Below are positions 38,379-47,917 of a DNA stretch of 60,666 nucleotides, in pieces (position 1 is the stretch's first letter; each line of letters begins with the position of its first letter). The stretch is from Burkholderiales bacterium Ga0077543. Its GTDB lineage: Bacteria > Pseudomonadota > Gammaproteobacteria > Burkholderiales > Burkholderiaceae_C. The stretch is taken from the NCBI GenBank assembly GCA_001464055.1, contig LNET01000040.1:1-60666 (forward strand). Direction: 5' to 3'. Both the position numbers and the translations under genes were made by a program. Under the pieces are notes generated by a model, which was not told the origin of the DNA, searched no databases, and was given only the letters and a program-made list of their open reading frames with translations.

Positions 38379-39049
38379 AGCGGCAGCACGCTCAGGAACA
38401 CCCGCGTCAGCCAGCCGGCCGCCTGGGCGTCGGCCTGGGCCCCGCGGCCACGGTGTTCGAGCCGCACGTTGGCGATCTGGGCACTGGGCACGGTGTTACC
38501 GGCCTGGATGGAACGCGGATCGACCTGCCCGGAAAAACGCAGCACGTCGACGTTGCTGTTCACGCCGATCTGCTTTTCGCCGGCGATCAGCAGGTGGCCG
38601 TTGGGCAGCACCTGGCGCACGACGACCGTGATGGTGCCGCTGAAGTCGTTGGTGTTCTCGGTGGCGCCCTTGCCGGCAAACGTGTTGCTGGACGTGCCTT
38701 CGGCATTCAGCTGCGTCAGCGTGGGCGCCTTCAGGCCCGGCAGCGCGGTGATGCCGGCCGACAGGCCGCCGGTCTTGTCGATGCTGCTGGTGGACTTCTG
38801 GCTGGCGCTGACCTTCTCGACGATCTGCACGACCAGGGTGTCGCCCGCCAGACGGGCGCGATGGTCCTCGAACAGCGGCCGGTATTGGCCGGCCTGGAAG
38901 ATGGCGCCGTCGTTGGCCGGGGCCAGCACCACGGGCGCGGGCAGCACCGGCACCGTGGCCGGCATCTCCACCCGCGGGTACATGAATCCGCAGCCGCCCA
39001 GCCATACCAGGCTGCTCCAGGGCAGCGCGCGCAACAGCCGTCGCATCAC
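38375..39049 (-). CDS. flgH: Flagellar L-ring lipoprotein FlgH
   Basis: 224 residues. A lipoprotein signal with lipobox LGGC (Cys20) targets it to the outer membrane. Family blocks include [42 protein letters not shown] and [17 protein letters not shown], and [16 protein letters not shown] near the end. It overlaps flgG and flgI by 4 bases each. Confidence 0.96.
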   Translation of the reverse strand: MMRRLLRALPWSSLVWLGGCGFMYPRVEMPATVPVLPAPVVLAPANDGAIFQAGQYRPLFEDHRARLAGDTLVVQIVEKVSASQKSTSSIDKTGGLSAGITALPGLKAPTLTQLNAEGTSSNTFAGKGATENTNDFSGTITVVVRQVLPNGHLLIAGEKQIGVNSNVDVLRFSGQVDPRSIQAGNTVPSAQIANVRLEHRGRGAQADAQAAGWLTRVFLSVLPL

Positions 39050-39828
39050 ATCTGCCCCAGTCTTTGCAGCATCTGGTCAGAGGTCTGGATGGCCTTCGAA
39101 TTCAGCTCGTAGGCGCGCTGGGTGGCGATCATGCTCACCAGTTCCTCGACGACGTTGACGTTGCTGCCTTCGACATAACCCTGCATCAGCGCGCCCAGGC
39201 CACCGGCATTCGGGGCACCGGCGTTCGGGCCGCCCGAGGCCACGGTTTCGGCGTAGATGTTGCCGCCCCGCGATTCGAGTCCGGCGGGGTTGATGAAGCT
39301 GGCCAGCTGGATCTGCCCCAGGCCCTGGGGCACCGTCTGGCCGGGCACGGCGGCCTGCACCGTGCCATCGGCAGCGATCGTCACCGACAGCGCGTTGGCC
39401 GGCACGGTGATGCCGGGCTGCACCGCGAAGCCGGCGTTGGTGACGAGCTGGCCGTTGGCGTCGACCTGGAAGGCGCCGTCGCGGGTGTAGCCGGCGGTGC
39501 CGTCGGGCAGCTGGATCTGGAAGAAGCCCTGGCCCTTGATGGCCACGTCGAGCTGGTTGCTGGACTGCTGCAGGGTGCCCTGGCTGAAGTTGCGCGTGCT
39601 GGCGGCCACGCGCACGCCCAGGCCCAGCTGCAAGCCGGTGGGCAGGGTCGTCTGTTCCGAGGTGGCGGCACCGGGCTGGCGCAGCGTCTGGTACATCAGG
39701 TCCTCGAACACGACACCGCCGCGCTTGAAGCCGTTGGTGCCGACGTTGGCCAGGTTGTTGGAGATGCTGTCCAGCTTGGTCTGCTGGCCTTCCATGCCGG
39801 TCTTGGCAATCCACAGTGAACGGATCAT
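39046..39828 (-). CDS. flgG: Flagellar distal rod protein FlgG
   Basis: 260 residues, the standard length. The signature start ([20 protein letters not shown], then [20 protein letters not shown]) and the C-terminal [22 protein letters not shown], ending LQRLGQM, are diagnostic. It is the first gene of this flagellar run. No flgF or other flgA-F gene precedes it; a RecQ-type helicase gene does, ending 214 bases upstream. A promoter for the run must therefore lie in 39829-40042, where I see no clear sigma-28 or sigma-54 match. Confidence 0.96.
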   Translation of the reverse strand: MIRSLWIAKTGMEGQQTKLDSISNNLANVGTNGFKRGGVVFEDLMYQTLRQPGAATSEQTTLPTGLQLGLGVRVAASTRNFSQGTLQQSSNQLDVAIKGQGFFQIQLPDGTAGYTRDGAFQVDANGQLVTNAGFAVQPGITVPANALSVTIAADGTVQAAVPGQTVPQGLGQIQLASFINPAGLESRGGNIYAETVASGGPNAGAPNAGGLGALMQGYVEGSNVNVVEELVSMIATQRAYELNSKAIQTSDQMLQRLGQM

Positions 39829-40042
39829 GGTGGCGGGCGAAAATGGGTGATGCGGTGACGGTCATCTTGGCCCGGACTTGAGCCCGGCGATGCGCGGAAA
39901 AGCGCCCTTTTGCCCGGCCTGAAGCGCGTTCCCGCAGGCTGCGCCGGTGTCACTGGACGGCGGCGAACTGAGCAGGGCCTTCCTGCGCGGTGACCTGCTC
40001 GACGGCCTGGCCGCCACCCGCATCGCCGCGCCGCCGGGCAGG

Positions 40043-42124
40043 TCAGGGCAGCTTATGCAGCACCAGCGGCAGCACGGCCGTGGCGCCGGCTTCCCGCAGC
40101 AGCGCCGCGGCCACGGTGAGTGCCCAGCCGCTGCGGCTGCGCGCGCCCACCAGCAGCAGCGGCCCCGCGGGCACGGCCGCGCCGGGCTGCAACACCAGGG
40201 CCTGCACCAGCGCTGCCACCTTGGCAGCCGAGGCCAGGTCGTCGCCGGGCAGCGGCCCGGCCAGGCGCAGCACGTGCAGCAGTGGCAGCCGGCCCACGGT
40301 CGCCACATGGCCGGCCACGGAAGCAGCCAGCCGGGGATGCGATGCGCACGGCATGGCCACCACCGCCACCGGTCGCCCGCCCCAGTGGCGGCGCCAGCGC
40401 GCCAGCACCGCGACCACGCCGTCCAGCACCTCGGCTGGCGCCTGTGCGTCGGGCCGGTTGAACAGCGGCAGCAGGCTCTGGGCCCAGCCGGGGTCGTCGG
40501 CAAAGGCCAGGGCGCGGCCTTCGCTGCAGCCGGTGATGCGGCCCTTGCGCACGGGCTTGCCCGTCGCGCCGCCGGCTGCGCCCGCGCCCGAGGGCCAGAG
40601 CTTGCGCGGCTCGATCAGCACGTCCTGCCCGCGCGCAAACACGCGCGCGGCGTCCAGCCTGGCAGCGCCCGGTTTTGCACCCGGGCCGGGCAACCGGCCC
40701 GTGCAGACGCTGCAGCGCCCGCAGTCGCCAGGCGCCGGGTCGTCCAGCGCTTCCTGCAGGAAACGCATCAGGCAGCCGCAGCCCGCCGCAAAGGCCCGCA
40801 TCAAGCCGGCTTCGCGTTCGCGCACCTGCGCCAGCGCCTGCCAGCGCGGCGCGTCGAAGACCCAGGGCACCCCGGTCAGCTTCCAGGCCGAGCCCTCGCG
40901 GCCCAGCACCTCGTCGACGGCCAGGATCTTCAGCAGGCCTTCGAGCCGGCCGCGGCGGATGGCGGTGGCGTTCTCCAGTTCCACCAGGGTCTGCGGGCCC
41001 CCCGCCAGGGCCGCGAGGATCTTGCCCACACGCGCTTCGTTGGGCACGCCGGCGGTGGCGAAGTAGGCCCAGATCTGCTCGTCGCTTTCGGCCGGCAGCA
41101 GCACGGCCACGGCGTCGTCCAGCGCCCGGCCGGCCCGGCCCACCTGCTGGTAATAGGCGACCGGCGAAGCCGGCGAGCCGACGTGGATGCAGAAGGCCAG
41201 GTCGGGCTTGTCGTAGCCCATGCCCAGCGCCGAGGTCGCCACCACCGCCTTCAGCGCATTGCGGCGCAGCGCGTCCTCGATGCGCTGGCGCTCTTCGGTT
41301 TCCAGCGCGCCGTGGTAGGCCGCCACCTCGAAGCCGCAGGACTTCAGGAAGCCCGCCAGGCGCTGCGCCTCGGCCACCGTCAGCGCATAGACGATGCCTG
41401 AGCCGGCGAAGGCGTCCAGCGCTTCGGCCACCCAGGCGTAACGCTCCAGCGCACCCAGCCCAGGCACCACCGCCAGGCGCAGCGACGAACGCGCCAGCGA
41501 ACCGCGGAAGGTGAGCGCCTGCGCGCCGAGCTGCCGGCCGATGTCCTGCGTGACGCGGTCGTTCGCGGTGGCCGTGGTGGCCAGCACGGGCGTGCCGGGG
41601 TCGATGCCCAGCAGCGTCTTGGCCAGGCGCTGGTAGTCAGGGCGGAAGTCGAAGCCCCAGTCGGAGATGCAGTGCGCTTCGTCGATCACCACCAGCCCGG
41701 CCGCCGCCAGCAGCCCAGGCAGGCGCCGCGCAAAACCCGGGTTGCCCAGGCGTTCCGGCGAGACCAGCAGCACGTCGATGCGATTGCCTGCGATGTCGTC
41801 GAAGACCGTGTCCCAGTCGTCCAGATTGGTGGAATTGACGGTGGCCGCGCGCAGGCCGGCGCGGGCCGCGGCGCTGACCTGGTCGCGCATCAGCGCCAGC
41901 AGGGGCGAGACGATCAGCGTCGGCCCCTTGCCTTCGGCCCGCAGCGCCGAAGTGGCGGCCCAGTACACCGCCGACTTGCCCCAGCCGGTGGCCTGCACCA
42001 CCAGCACGCGGGCGCGCTGCTCGACCAGGGCCGCCACGGCCGCCGTCTGGTCGGCTCGCGGGCGCGCGTCGGGCCCGGCCATGGCGGCCAGGACGCGGTT
42101 CAGGTGGTGTTCTGCCGTTTGCAT
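40043..42124 (-). CDS. RecQ-family ATP-dependent DNA helicase with PRTase-like C-terminus
   Basis: 693 residues. Helicase motifs are in order: QATGWGKSAVYWAATSAL (Walker A), PLLALMRDQ, VIDEAHCISDWG (DEAH box), TATANDRV and QQVGRAGRALDDA (motif VI). A zinc-binding cluster (CGCLMRF and CGRCSVC) follows. The last 200 residues resemble a ComF-like phosphoribosyltransferase fold (PLLLVGARSRSGWALTVAAALL) in which the expected acidic PRPP loop is replaced. This is a short RecQ-like group, not the canonical RecQ with HRDC domain. ATG at 42124. Confidence 0.9.
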   Translation of the reverse strand: MQTAEHHLNRVLAAMAGPDARPRADQTAAVAALVEQRARVLVVQATGWGKSAVYWAATSALRAEGKGPTLIVSPLLALMRDQVSAAARAGLRAATVNSTNLDDWDTVFDDIAGNRIDVLLVSPERLGNPGFARRLPGLLAAAGLVVIDEAHCISDWGFDFRPDYQRLAKTLLGIDPGTPVLATTATANDRVTQDIGRQLGAQALTFRGSLARSSLRLAVVPGLGALERYAWVAEALDAFAGSGIVYALTVAEAQRLAGFLKSCGFEVAAYHGALETEERQRIEDALRRNALKAVVATSALGMGYDKPDLAFCIHVGSPASPVAYYQQVGRAGRALDDAVAVLLPAESDEQIWAYFATAGVPNEARVGKILAALAGGPQTLVELENATAIRRGRLEGLLKILAVDEVLGREGSAWKLTGVPWVFDAPRWQALAQVREREAGLMRAFAAGCGCLMRFLQEALDDPAPGDCGRCSVCTGRLPGPGAKPGAARLDAARVFARGQDVLIEPRKLWPSGAGAAGGATGKPVRKGRITGCSEGRALAFADDPGWAQSLLPLFNRPDAQAPAEVLDGVVAVLARWRRHWGGRPVAVVAMPCASHPRLAASVAGHVATVGRLPLLHVLRLAGPLPGDDLASAAKVAALVQALVLQPGAAVPAGPLLLVGARSRSGWALTVAAALLREAGATAVLPLVLHKLP

Positions 42125-42310
42125 GCTGCGGGGTGCTGCGCCGGGCCGGGCAGCGGCGCCCGGACCCTCCCGCCCCATTGTGGACGGGCGGGACGCGCCG
42201 GTCCGCCTGCACATGCCGTTCGATCGCCCGCACAACCGGCCACGCCCACCCGCCAGCTGACTGGGGGGGGTACCGGCGCCGCCAGGCTCGATGGCCTGGC
42301 GCGCACCCCA

Positions 42311-42745
42311 CTAACCGAACATCGCCCGGAACGCCGCCAGCATTTCCGCCTCCGGGACCTCGCGCAGCCGCGTGGCGATGATCCAGTGGTGACCGAACGG
42401 ATCACGGACGCGGCCCGCGCGGTCGCCATAGAACTGATCGCCAAGCGGATAGACCTGCTCGGCACCGGCGGCCAGTGCCCGCGCAAAGGTCTCGTCCACG
42501 TGCTCGACGTGCAGGTCGAGGACGACCGACGTGGCGCCCAGAGTCGCCGGGCTTGCGGAGCCGATCCGGGGCATCTCGTCGGCCAGCATCAGCCGGGTGC
42601 CCTCGATCTCGATCTCTGCGTTCATGCAAGTGCCGTCGGGCGCCACCAGGCGGGCGCGGACCTCCCTGGCGCCGAAGACCCGCTCGTACCAGGCGATGGC
42701 CTCGCCGGTGTTCTTCACTTGCAGATAAGCGAGGATGCCTCTCAT
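42311..42745 (-). CDS. VOC-family (PhnB/glyoxalase-like) protein
   Basis: 144 residues. Two beta-alpha-beta-beta-beta repeats: AYLQVKNTGEAIAWYERVFG with MNAEIEIEGTRLMLADE, then SVVLDLHVEHVDETFARALAAGA with RAGRVRDPFGHHWIIATR. This is the PhnB-like arrangement, in which the final H-x-W is usual. Many members bind antibiotics or toxins, others are enzymes; no specific role can be given. The ATG at 42745 is used. Confidence 0.88.
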   Translation of the reverse strand: MRGILAYLQVKNTGEAIAWYERVFGAREVRARLVAPDGTCMNAEIEIEGTRLMLADEMPRIGSASPATLGATSVVLDLHVEHVDETFARALAAGAEQVYPLGDQFYGDRAGRVRDPFGHHWIIATRLREVPEAEMLAAFRAMFG

Positions 42746-43222
42746 CGCATGGGCTCCTGATCTTGGGTGGCGGTCCATCCGCGGCGGGTTGAACCGGGTT
42801 CGCATCGCGCGCCGCAACGTCGGCGCTGGCCAGCCATTCTGACCTGCACCCCTGGAACCTGCCGTTCCACCGCCGCGATCAGGTTCTCTTTGCGTGAACC
42901 TGCCCGCTGCGCCAGCGGCCGTTGGCCGTCCACCACCGCAGCCTGAGCATTGCCCGCAGCCAGTTCGGCGTTGGCCAGCACCAGCAGCCGCTGCTGGTCA
43001 TCGCAGGTGTGGCTGTGTTCGTGCTGCCGCCAGGTCTGGGCAAGCCCCTTGAAGACAGCGGTGCCTGCTGGGGCAAGCGGCTGCGGCGGCCCTGTTGGGA
43101 ACAACAGATTGCTGCCACGCCCGTTTGCGGACCACTCATCGGCCGGGGCAGAATCCCCCACTACCTGCAGGTGCGACCGGACCTGCCTTCGATCACATTG
43201 ATTGCATCAAGCCCAAACACCC
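42746..43222. other. 477-base gap without a convincing gene
   Basis: Between the VOC gene and the TonB-dependent receptor. A minus-strand frame of 139 codons (42742-43161) includes a moderately protein-like stretch (RLLVLANAELAAGNAQAAVV), but it overlaps the VOC gene start and resembles nothing I know. The receptor promoter must lie here; I see no clear Fur box or other operator. Confidence 0.5.
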
Positions 43223-46195
43223 ATGAAGACAAACGGTCATCGCTCCACCCGCCCCCTGCCGATGTGGTCGCTGCTGGCCATGCTGGCTGCACTGCCCGCG
43301 CAGGCCCAGCCTACTCAGTCGAGTCCGGCAAGTGCGCCCGCCGGCGTGCCTGGCGATGCCACTGCCAGCACCATCACCGTCACCGGCACGCGCATCCTGC
43401 GCGACCGTGACGCCGCCTCGGTGCCCGTGGTCACGGTGCGTGACACCGACCTGAAGCTTTCCGGCACGGTCAACGCCGAAGACCTGCTGAACAGCCTGCC
43501 GCAGTTCGTGCCGGCCACCACTTCGGCATCGAACTCGCTGGCCAGCGCCACCGGCACGGGTGCTGCCACCGTCGACCTGCGGGGCCTGGGCGCCAACCGC
43601 AACCTCGTGCTCGTCAACGGCCGGCGTTATGTCTTCTTCGACGCCTCGCAGGTGACCAACATCAACACCATTCCCACCGCGCTGATCCGGCGCGTGGAAG
43701 TGGTGACGGGCGGCGCCTCGGCGGTTTACGGGTCCGACGCCATCTCCGGCGTCGTCAACTACATCCTGCGCGACGACTTCGATGGCATCGAGGCGCGCGC
43801 GCAATACGGTGTGGACAGCCGCGGCGACGGCGGCACGGCCGACCTCACGCTCACGGCCGGCCACACGCTGGGCGGCGGGCGTGGCAACGTCGCGCTGTCG
43901 GTCAATTACGTCGACCGCCAGCCCATCCTGACGTCCGAGCGCGGCTACTCCGCGGTGAATCTGATCGACGTGACGGTGGGCGGCGTGCGGCAGCTGGGCC
44001 CGGGGGGGTCCAGCTTCGTCCCCAATGGCCGCTTCTTCGGCCTGCCCGGCACGCCGGCCGCCATCGCCGCACGTCCGGGCCTGGCCGCGGCCTACGCCGC
44101 CGCAGGGCTGACCGGCATCGGCGCCAACGGCTTCATCCCCGACGACAGCGGCCGCAACGTGCGGCCCTACAACGCGGACACCGACTTCTTCGACTTCCTG
44201 CGCGACAACTACCTGCGCGTGCCACAGCAACGGCTGGCGCTGACGAGCCTGGCCCGCTACAGCCTGTCCGATGGCGTCACCGCCTTCTTCGAGGGCGCTT
44301 ACTCGCGCAACAAGACCACGGTCGGCTTTGCCTCGAGCTTCATCAACGAAACCCTGCCGATCGAGGTCAACAACCCCTACATCGGCACTGGCCTGCGCAA
44401 CGTGCTGCAGGTGCTGGACCAGACCGAGACCGGCGCTGCGGCCAACGACGGCCGCGTGAACCTGGGCTTCGCGCGTCGCCTGATCGAAGCCGGCCCGCGG
44501 CGCAACCTGGACGAACGCGACGCCTGGCGACTGCTGCTGGGCCTGCGCGGCGACCTGGGCGCCGCCGGGCCCGCCACCGACCTGGCCTGGGAGGCCTATG
44601 TGTCCACTGCGCGGTCGAAGAACACCCAGCTGCAGACGGGCAATGTCTCGCGCGCTGCTTTCAGCCGCGGCCTGCTGTCTGCGCCGGGCGGCGGCGCCCC
44701 CCTCGTCAACCCCTTCGGCCCGAACATCTCGGCCGCGGGCCTGGCCTCGATCCAGGTCGATTCTGTCAACGTCGACATCACCGACCTGAAGGTCGCGGCG
44801 GCCAACCTGAATGGCAAGCTGTGGCAGCTGCCCGCCGGCCGCGTGGGTTTTTCGCTGGGCGGCGAATGGCGCGCCAGCAGCGTCGACTTCCGGCCTGACT
44901 CCTTGCTGGCGGCCGGCGACATCGCCGGCTTCAACCCCATCACCCCCACCCAGGGTGAGATCAAGGTCTGGGAACTGCTGGGCGAAGTGCGCGTGCCCTT
45001 GTTGAAGGACGCCGCCATCGCCAAGGATCTGGCCGTGAACGCCGCGGCCCGCTACTCCGACTACGACCTGCAGGCCGTGGGCGGCGTCTGGACCTACCAG
45101 GCCGGCATCGACTGGCAGCTGAACAGCCAGGCCAGTGCGGGCGCGCAGTTCCAGCGCGCCATCCGCGCCCCGAACGTCGGCGAAGCCTTCGGTGGCACGC
45201 GCAACTTCCCGGTGGCCGCCACCGACCCCTGCGCCCAGGCTGCAGCCGCCACCAACGCCGCGCTGCGGGCGCTGTGCACCAGCACCGGCGTGCCGGCTGC
45301 TGCGGTGGGCACGGCCGCGCTGCAGCCCAACGCCCAGATTCCGGGCGTGCTGGGCGGCAACCCCCGCCTGAACGAGGAAAGCTCGGACACCTTCACCACC
45401 GGCCTGGTGTTGACACCGGCCGCGCTGCCCGGCTTTCGGGCCACGCTCGACTACTACGACATCCGTGTCACGGGTGCCATCAGCCCGCTGGCAGGCGGCG
45501 TCAACAGCATCCTGAACCTTTGCTACAACCAGATTCGCGACGCCGGCAGCGTGGCCTGCCGCGCCATTTCGCGCAACCCGGCCAGCGGCGTGATCGACGT
45601 GCAGTTCCCGGTCACGGCGCTGAACGAGAACATCGGCCGGCTGCAGACCTCGGGCGTGGACCTGCAACTGAACCAGCGGCTGAACGCCGGCTTCGGCCTG
45701 TTCGGCAACACCAGCCGCTTCGACCTGGCCCTGGCGGCCAACTGGCTGCGCCGCTTCACCGTGACGCCGGTGCAGGAACTGCCGGGCCAGTTCAACGACT
45801 GCACGGGCCTGTACGGCCCCACCTGCGGCGAACCCAAGGCCAAGCTCAAGACCACGACGCGGCTGTCCTGGACCACCGGCCCGCTGCTGCTGAGCCTGCG
45901 CCACCGCCATCTGGGCGCCGTCGACCTGGACGTGCTGCAACTGCCGGCACGCCGCGGCGCCGCCGCGCCCGCGGCCAGCACCGAGGCCGTGCCGCGGATT
46001 GCCGCGCAGAACTACGTCGACCTCTCGTTCAATCTCCAGTTGAACCCGCAGCTTGCGCTATGGGGGGGCGTGAACAACGTGTTCGACAAGACGCCGCCGC
46101 TGCTGGGCAGCCGGCAACGCCGCAACAACACCTACCCGGACACCTACGACTACGCCGGCGCAGAGTTCTTCCTGGGCGCTTCGGCGCGCTTCTGA
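43223..46195 (+). CDS. TonB-dependent outer-membrane receptor
   Basis: 990 residues. A signal peptide (MWSLLAMLAALPAQAQ) is followed by the plug domain (about 50-170) with TVTGTRILRDRDAASVPVV near a TonB box position, LGANRNLVLVNGRRYVF and RVEVVTGGASAVYGSDAISG. A long 22-strand barrel follows and ends in aromatic Phe (ASARF). It resembles the larger TonB receptors of Xanthomonas and Sphingomonads (MOMP-like GGASAVYGSDAISGVVNYI). The ligand is unknown; the next gene, 2 bases downstream, encodes a peptide-binding protein. ATG at 43223 chosen over the TTG at 43202. Confidence 0.9.
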   Translation: MKTNGHRSTRPLPMWSLLAMLAALPAQAQPTQSSPASAPAGVPGDATASTITVTGTRILRDRDAASVPVVTVRDTDLKLSGTVNAEDLLNSLPQFVPATTSASNSLASATGTGAATVDLRGLGANRNLVLVNGRRYVFFDASQVTNINTIPTALIRRVEVVTGGASAVYGSDAISGVVNYILRDDFDGIEARAQYGVDSRGDGGTADLTLTAGHTLGGGRGNVALSVNYVDRQPILTSERGYSAVNLIDVTVGGVRQLGPGGSSFVPNGRFFGLPGTPAAIAARPGLAAAYAAAGLTGIGANGFIPDDSGRNVRPYNADTDFFDFLRDNYLRVPQQRLALTSLARYSLSDGVTAFFEGAYSRNKTTVGFASSFINETLPIEVNNPYIGTGLRNVLQVLDQTETGAAANDGRVNLGFARRLIEAGPRRNLDERDAWRLLLGLRGDLGAAGPATDLAWEAYVSTARSKNTQLQTGNVSRAAFSRGLLSAPGGGAPLVNPFGPNISAAGLASIQVDSVNVDITDLKVAAANLNGKLWQLPAGRVGFSLGGEWRASSVDFRPDSLLAAGDIAGFNPITPTQGEIKVWELLGEVRVPLLKDAAIAKDLAVNAAARYSDYDLQAVGGVWTYQAGIDWQLNSQASAGAQFQRAIRAPNVGEAFGGTRNFPVAATDPCAQAAAATNAALRALCTSTGVPAAAVGTAALQPNAQIPGVLGGNPRLNEESSDTFTTGLVLTPAALPGFRATLDYYDIRVTGAISPLAGGVNSILNLCYNQIRDAGSVACRAISRNPASGVIDVQFPVTALNENIGRLQTSGVDLQLNQRLNAGFGLFGNTSRFDLALAANWLRRFTVTPVQELPGQFNDCTGLYGPTCGEPKAKLKTTTRLSWTTGPLLLSLRHRHLGAVDLDVLQLPARRGAAAPAASTEAVPRIAAQNYVDLSFNLQLNPQLALWGGVNNVFDKTPPLLGSRQRRNNTYPDTYDYAGAEFFLGASARF

Positions 46196-46197
46196 AC

Positions 46198-47781
46198 ATG
46201 CGCCCGTTTCGCAGCCTGCTGGCGTTGTTGCTGGCGGTGCCGCTTGCACTGCCGCTGGTCACGGGCAGCGCCACGGCACAGACCCTGCGCGTGGCGGTGC
46301 AGGGCGACGCGCTGTCGATGGACCCGCATTCGCTGTCCGAGGCGGTGCAGCTGTCCCTCACCGGCAACATCTTCGAACCCCTGGTCACACGCGACCGGCA
46401 GCTGAAGCTGGTGCCGGGCCTGGCGCTGCGCTGGACCGCGGTGGCGCCCACCACCTGGCGCTTCGAGCTGCGGCGCGGCGTGCGCTTCCACGACGGCAGC
46501 GCCTTCACGGCGGACGATGTCGTGTTCTCGATCCGGCGCGCCATTGGCGAGGGCTCGGACCTGCGCACCCAGCTGGCCTCGGTTCGGGACGTTCGTCGCC
46601 TCGACGACCACACCGTCGAGGTGCTGACGCACACCCCCAACGCCATCCTGCCCGACCTGCTGACCACCACCTACATGCTCAGCCAGCGCTGGGCCGCGGC
46701 CAACGGCGCAGAACGCCCGGTCGACCGGCGCCAGGGCAAGGAAAACACCGCGTCGTTCCAGGCCAATGGCACCGGCCCGTTCCGCCTGCACGAACGCCGT
46801 CCCGACGTGCGCACGGTGCTCAAGCGCCACACCGGGCACTGGGGTGCAGCCGACGGCAACGTCACCGAAGTCGTGTTCCAGCCCATCGCCAGCGACGCCA
46901 CGCGCGTGGCCGCGCTGGCCTCGGGGGCGGTGGACCTGATCGACCCGGTGCCGCTGCAGGACGTGCCGCGCCTGCAGGCGAACAAGGCGCTGCGCGTGGT
47001 GCAGGCCGCCGAGTCACGCATCATTTTCCTGGGTTTCGACCAGCAGCGCGACGAACTGCTGTACAGCAGCGTGAAGGGTCGCAACCCCTTCAAGGACCAG
47101 CGCGTGCGCCAGGCCTTCTACCAGGCCATCGACGTGGACAGCATCGTGCAGCGCCTGCTGCGCGGCGCGGCGCGGCCGGCTGCCCTGATGGTGGCCGAAG
47201 GCATGCGCGGCTACAGCGCGGAACTCGACCTGCGCCGGCCCCACGACCCGGCGGCGGCGCAGCGCCTGCTGGCCGAAGCCGGTTATCCCCAGGGCTTCGA
47301 GCTGACCATGAACTGCCCCACGGACCGCTACGTCAACGACGCCGAGATCTGCCAGGCCGTGGCCGCACAACTGGCGCGCGTGGGCATCCGCATCCGCCTG
47401 CAGACCGAGCCCAAGGCCAGCTACTTCCCGCGCGTTCTGCAGCGCAACACCAGCTTCTTCATGGCCGGCTGGTCGCCCGCCGGCTTCGACGCCCTGCACG
47501 CCATCTATTCCCTGATGGCCACGCCCGCCGGTGGGCAGGGCCAGTGGAACCTGGGCGGCTACAGCCAGCCGCGGATCGACGCGCTCGTGAAGGCCATCCA
47601 GGCCGAGACCGACAGCGCCAAGCGCACGGCGCTGATGCAGGAAGCCCTGGTGCTGCACCGCGACGACGTGGGTCACATCCCGCTGCACCAGCAGTTTCTG
47701 ACCTGGGCCATGCGCGCGAACGTGGACGCGCCCATGCGGGCCGACAACTTCATGGTCTTCAACTGGGTCACGCTGCGCTGA
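46198..47781 (+). CDS. Periplasmic peptide/dipeptide-type substrate-binding protein
   Basis: 527 residues of the SBP_bac_5 family. Signal peptide (SLLALLLAVPLALPLVTGSATAQ). Core blocks are DALSMDPHSLSEAVQLSLTGNIFEPLV, WRFELRRGVRFHDGSAFTADDVVFS, NPFKDQRVRQAFYQAIDVDSIV and PQGFELTMNCPTDRYVND. It lies 2 bases after the receptor gene, so both are one operon; receptor and binding protein may act in series on the same peptide-like or siderophore ligand. No permease or ATPase gene follows. Confidence 0.9.
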   Translation: MRPFRSLLALLLAVPLALPLVTGSATAQTLRVAVQGDALSMDPHSLSEAVQLSLTGNIFEPLVTRDRQLKLVPGLALRWTAVAPTTWRFELRRGVRFHDGSAFTADDVVFSIRRAIGEGSDLRTQLASVRDVRRLDDHTVEVLTHTPNAILPDLLTTTYMLSQRWAAANGAERPVDRRQGKENTASFQANGTGPFRLHERRPDVRTVLKRHTGHWGAADGNVTEVVFQPIASDATRVAALASGAVDLIDPVPLQDVPRLQANKALRVVQAAESRIIFLGFDQQRDELLYSSVKGRNPFKDQRVRQAFYQAIDVDSIVQRLLRGAARPAALMVAEGMRGYSAELDLRRPHDPAAAQRLLAEAGYPQGFELTMNCPTDRYVNDAEICQAVAAQLARVGIRIRLQTEPKASYFPRVLQRNTSFFMAGWSPAGFDALHAIYSLMATPAGGQGQWNLGGYSQPRIDALVKAIQAETDSAKRTALMQEALVLHRDDVGHIPLHQQFLTWAMRANVDAPMRADNFMVFNWVTLR

Positions 47782-47917
47782 GGGATGACCACGCTGGCGA
47801 TCCGGGCGCTGGCCTACCGGGCAGCGGTGGCCCGCCGGCTGATCGAGATGCACGGTCTGCCCGACGGGCTCCAACAGGGCCGACCTCGGGCGGCAGGGCC
47901 AGGCACCGGGAGGGCGA

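Noticed and set aside
42742..43161. Minus-strand 139-codon gene upstream of the VOC gene
   Set aside because: It overlaps the VOC start, has no good ribosome site and no recognisable motif; kept only as a note in the gap entry.
43193..45940. Minus-strand frame of 915 codons opposite the TonB receptor
   Set aside because: Repetitive His/Gln/Val/Gly composition with no domain; shadow of the receptor gene.
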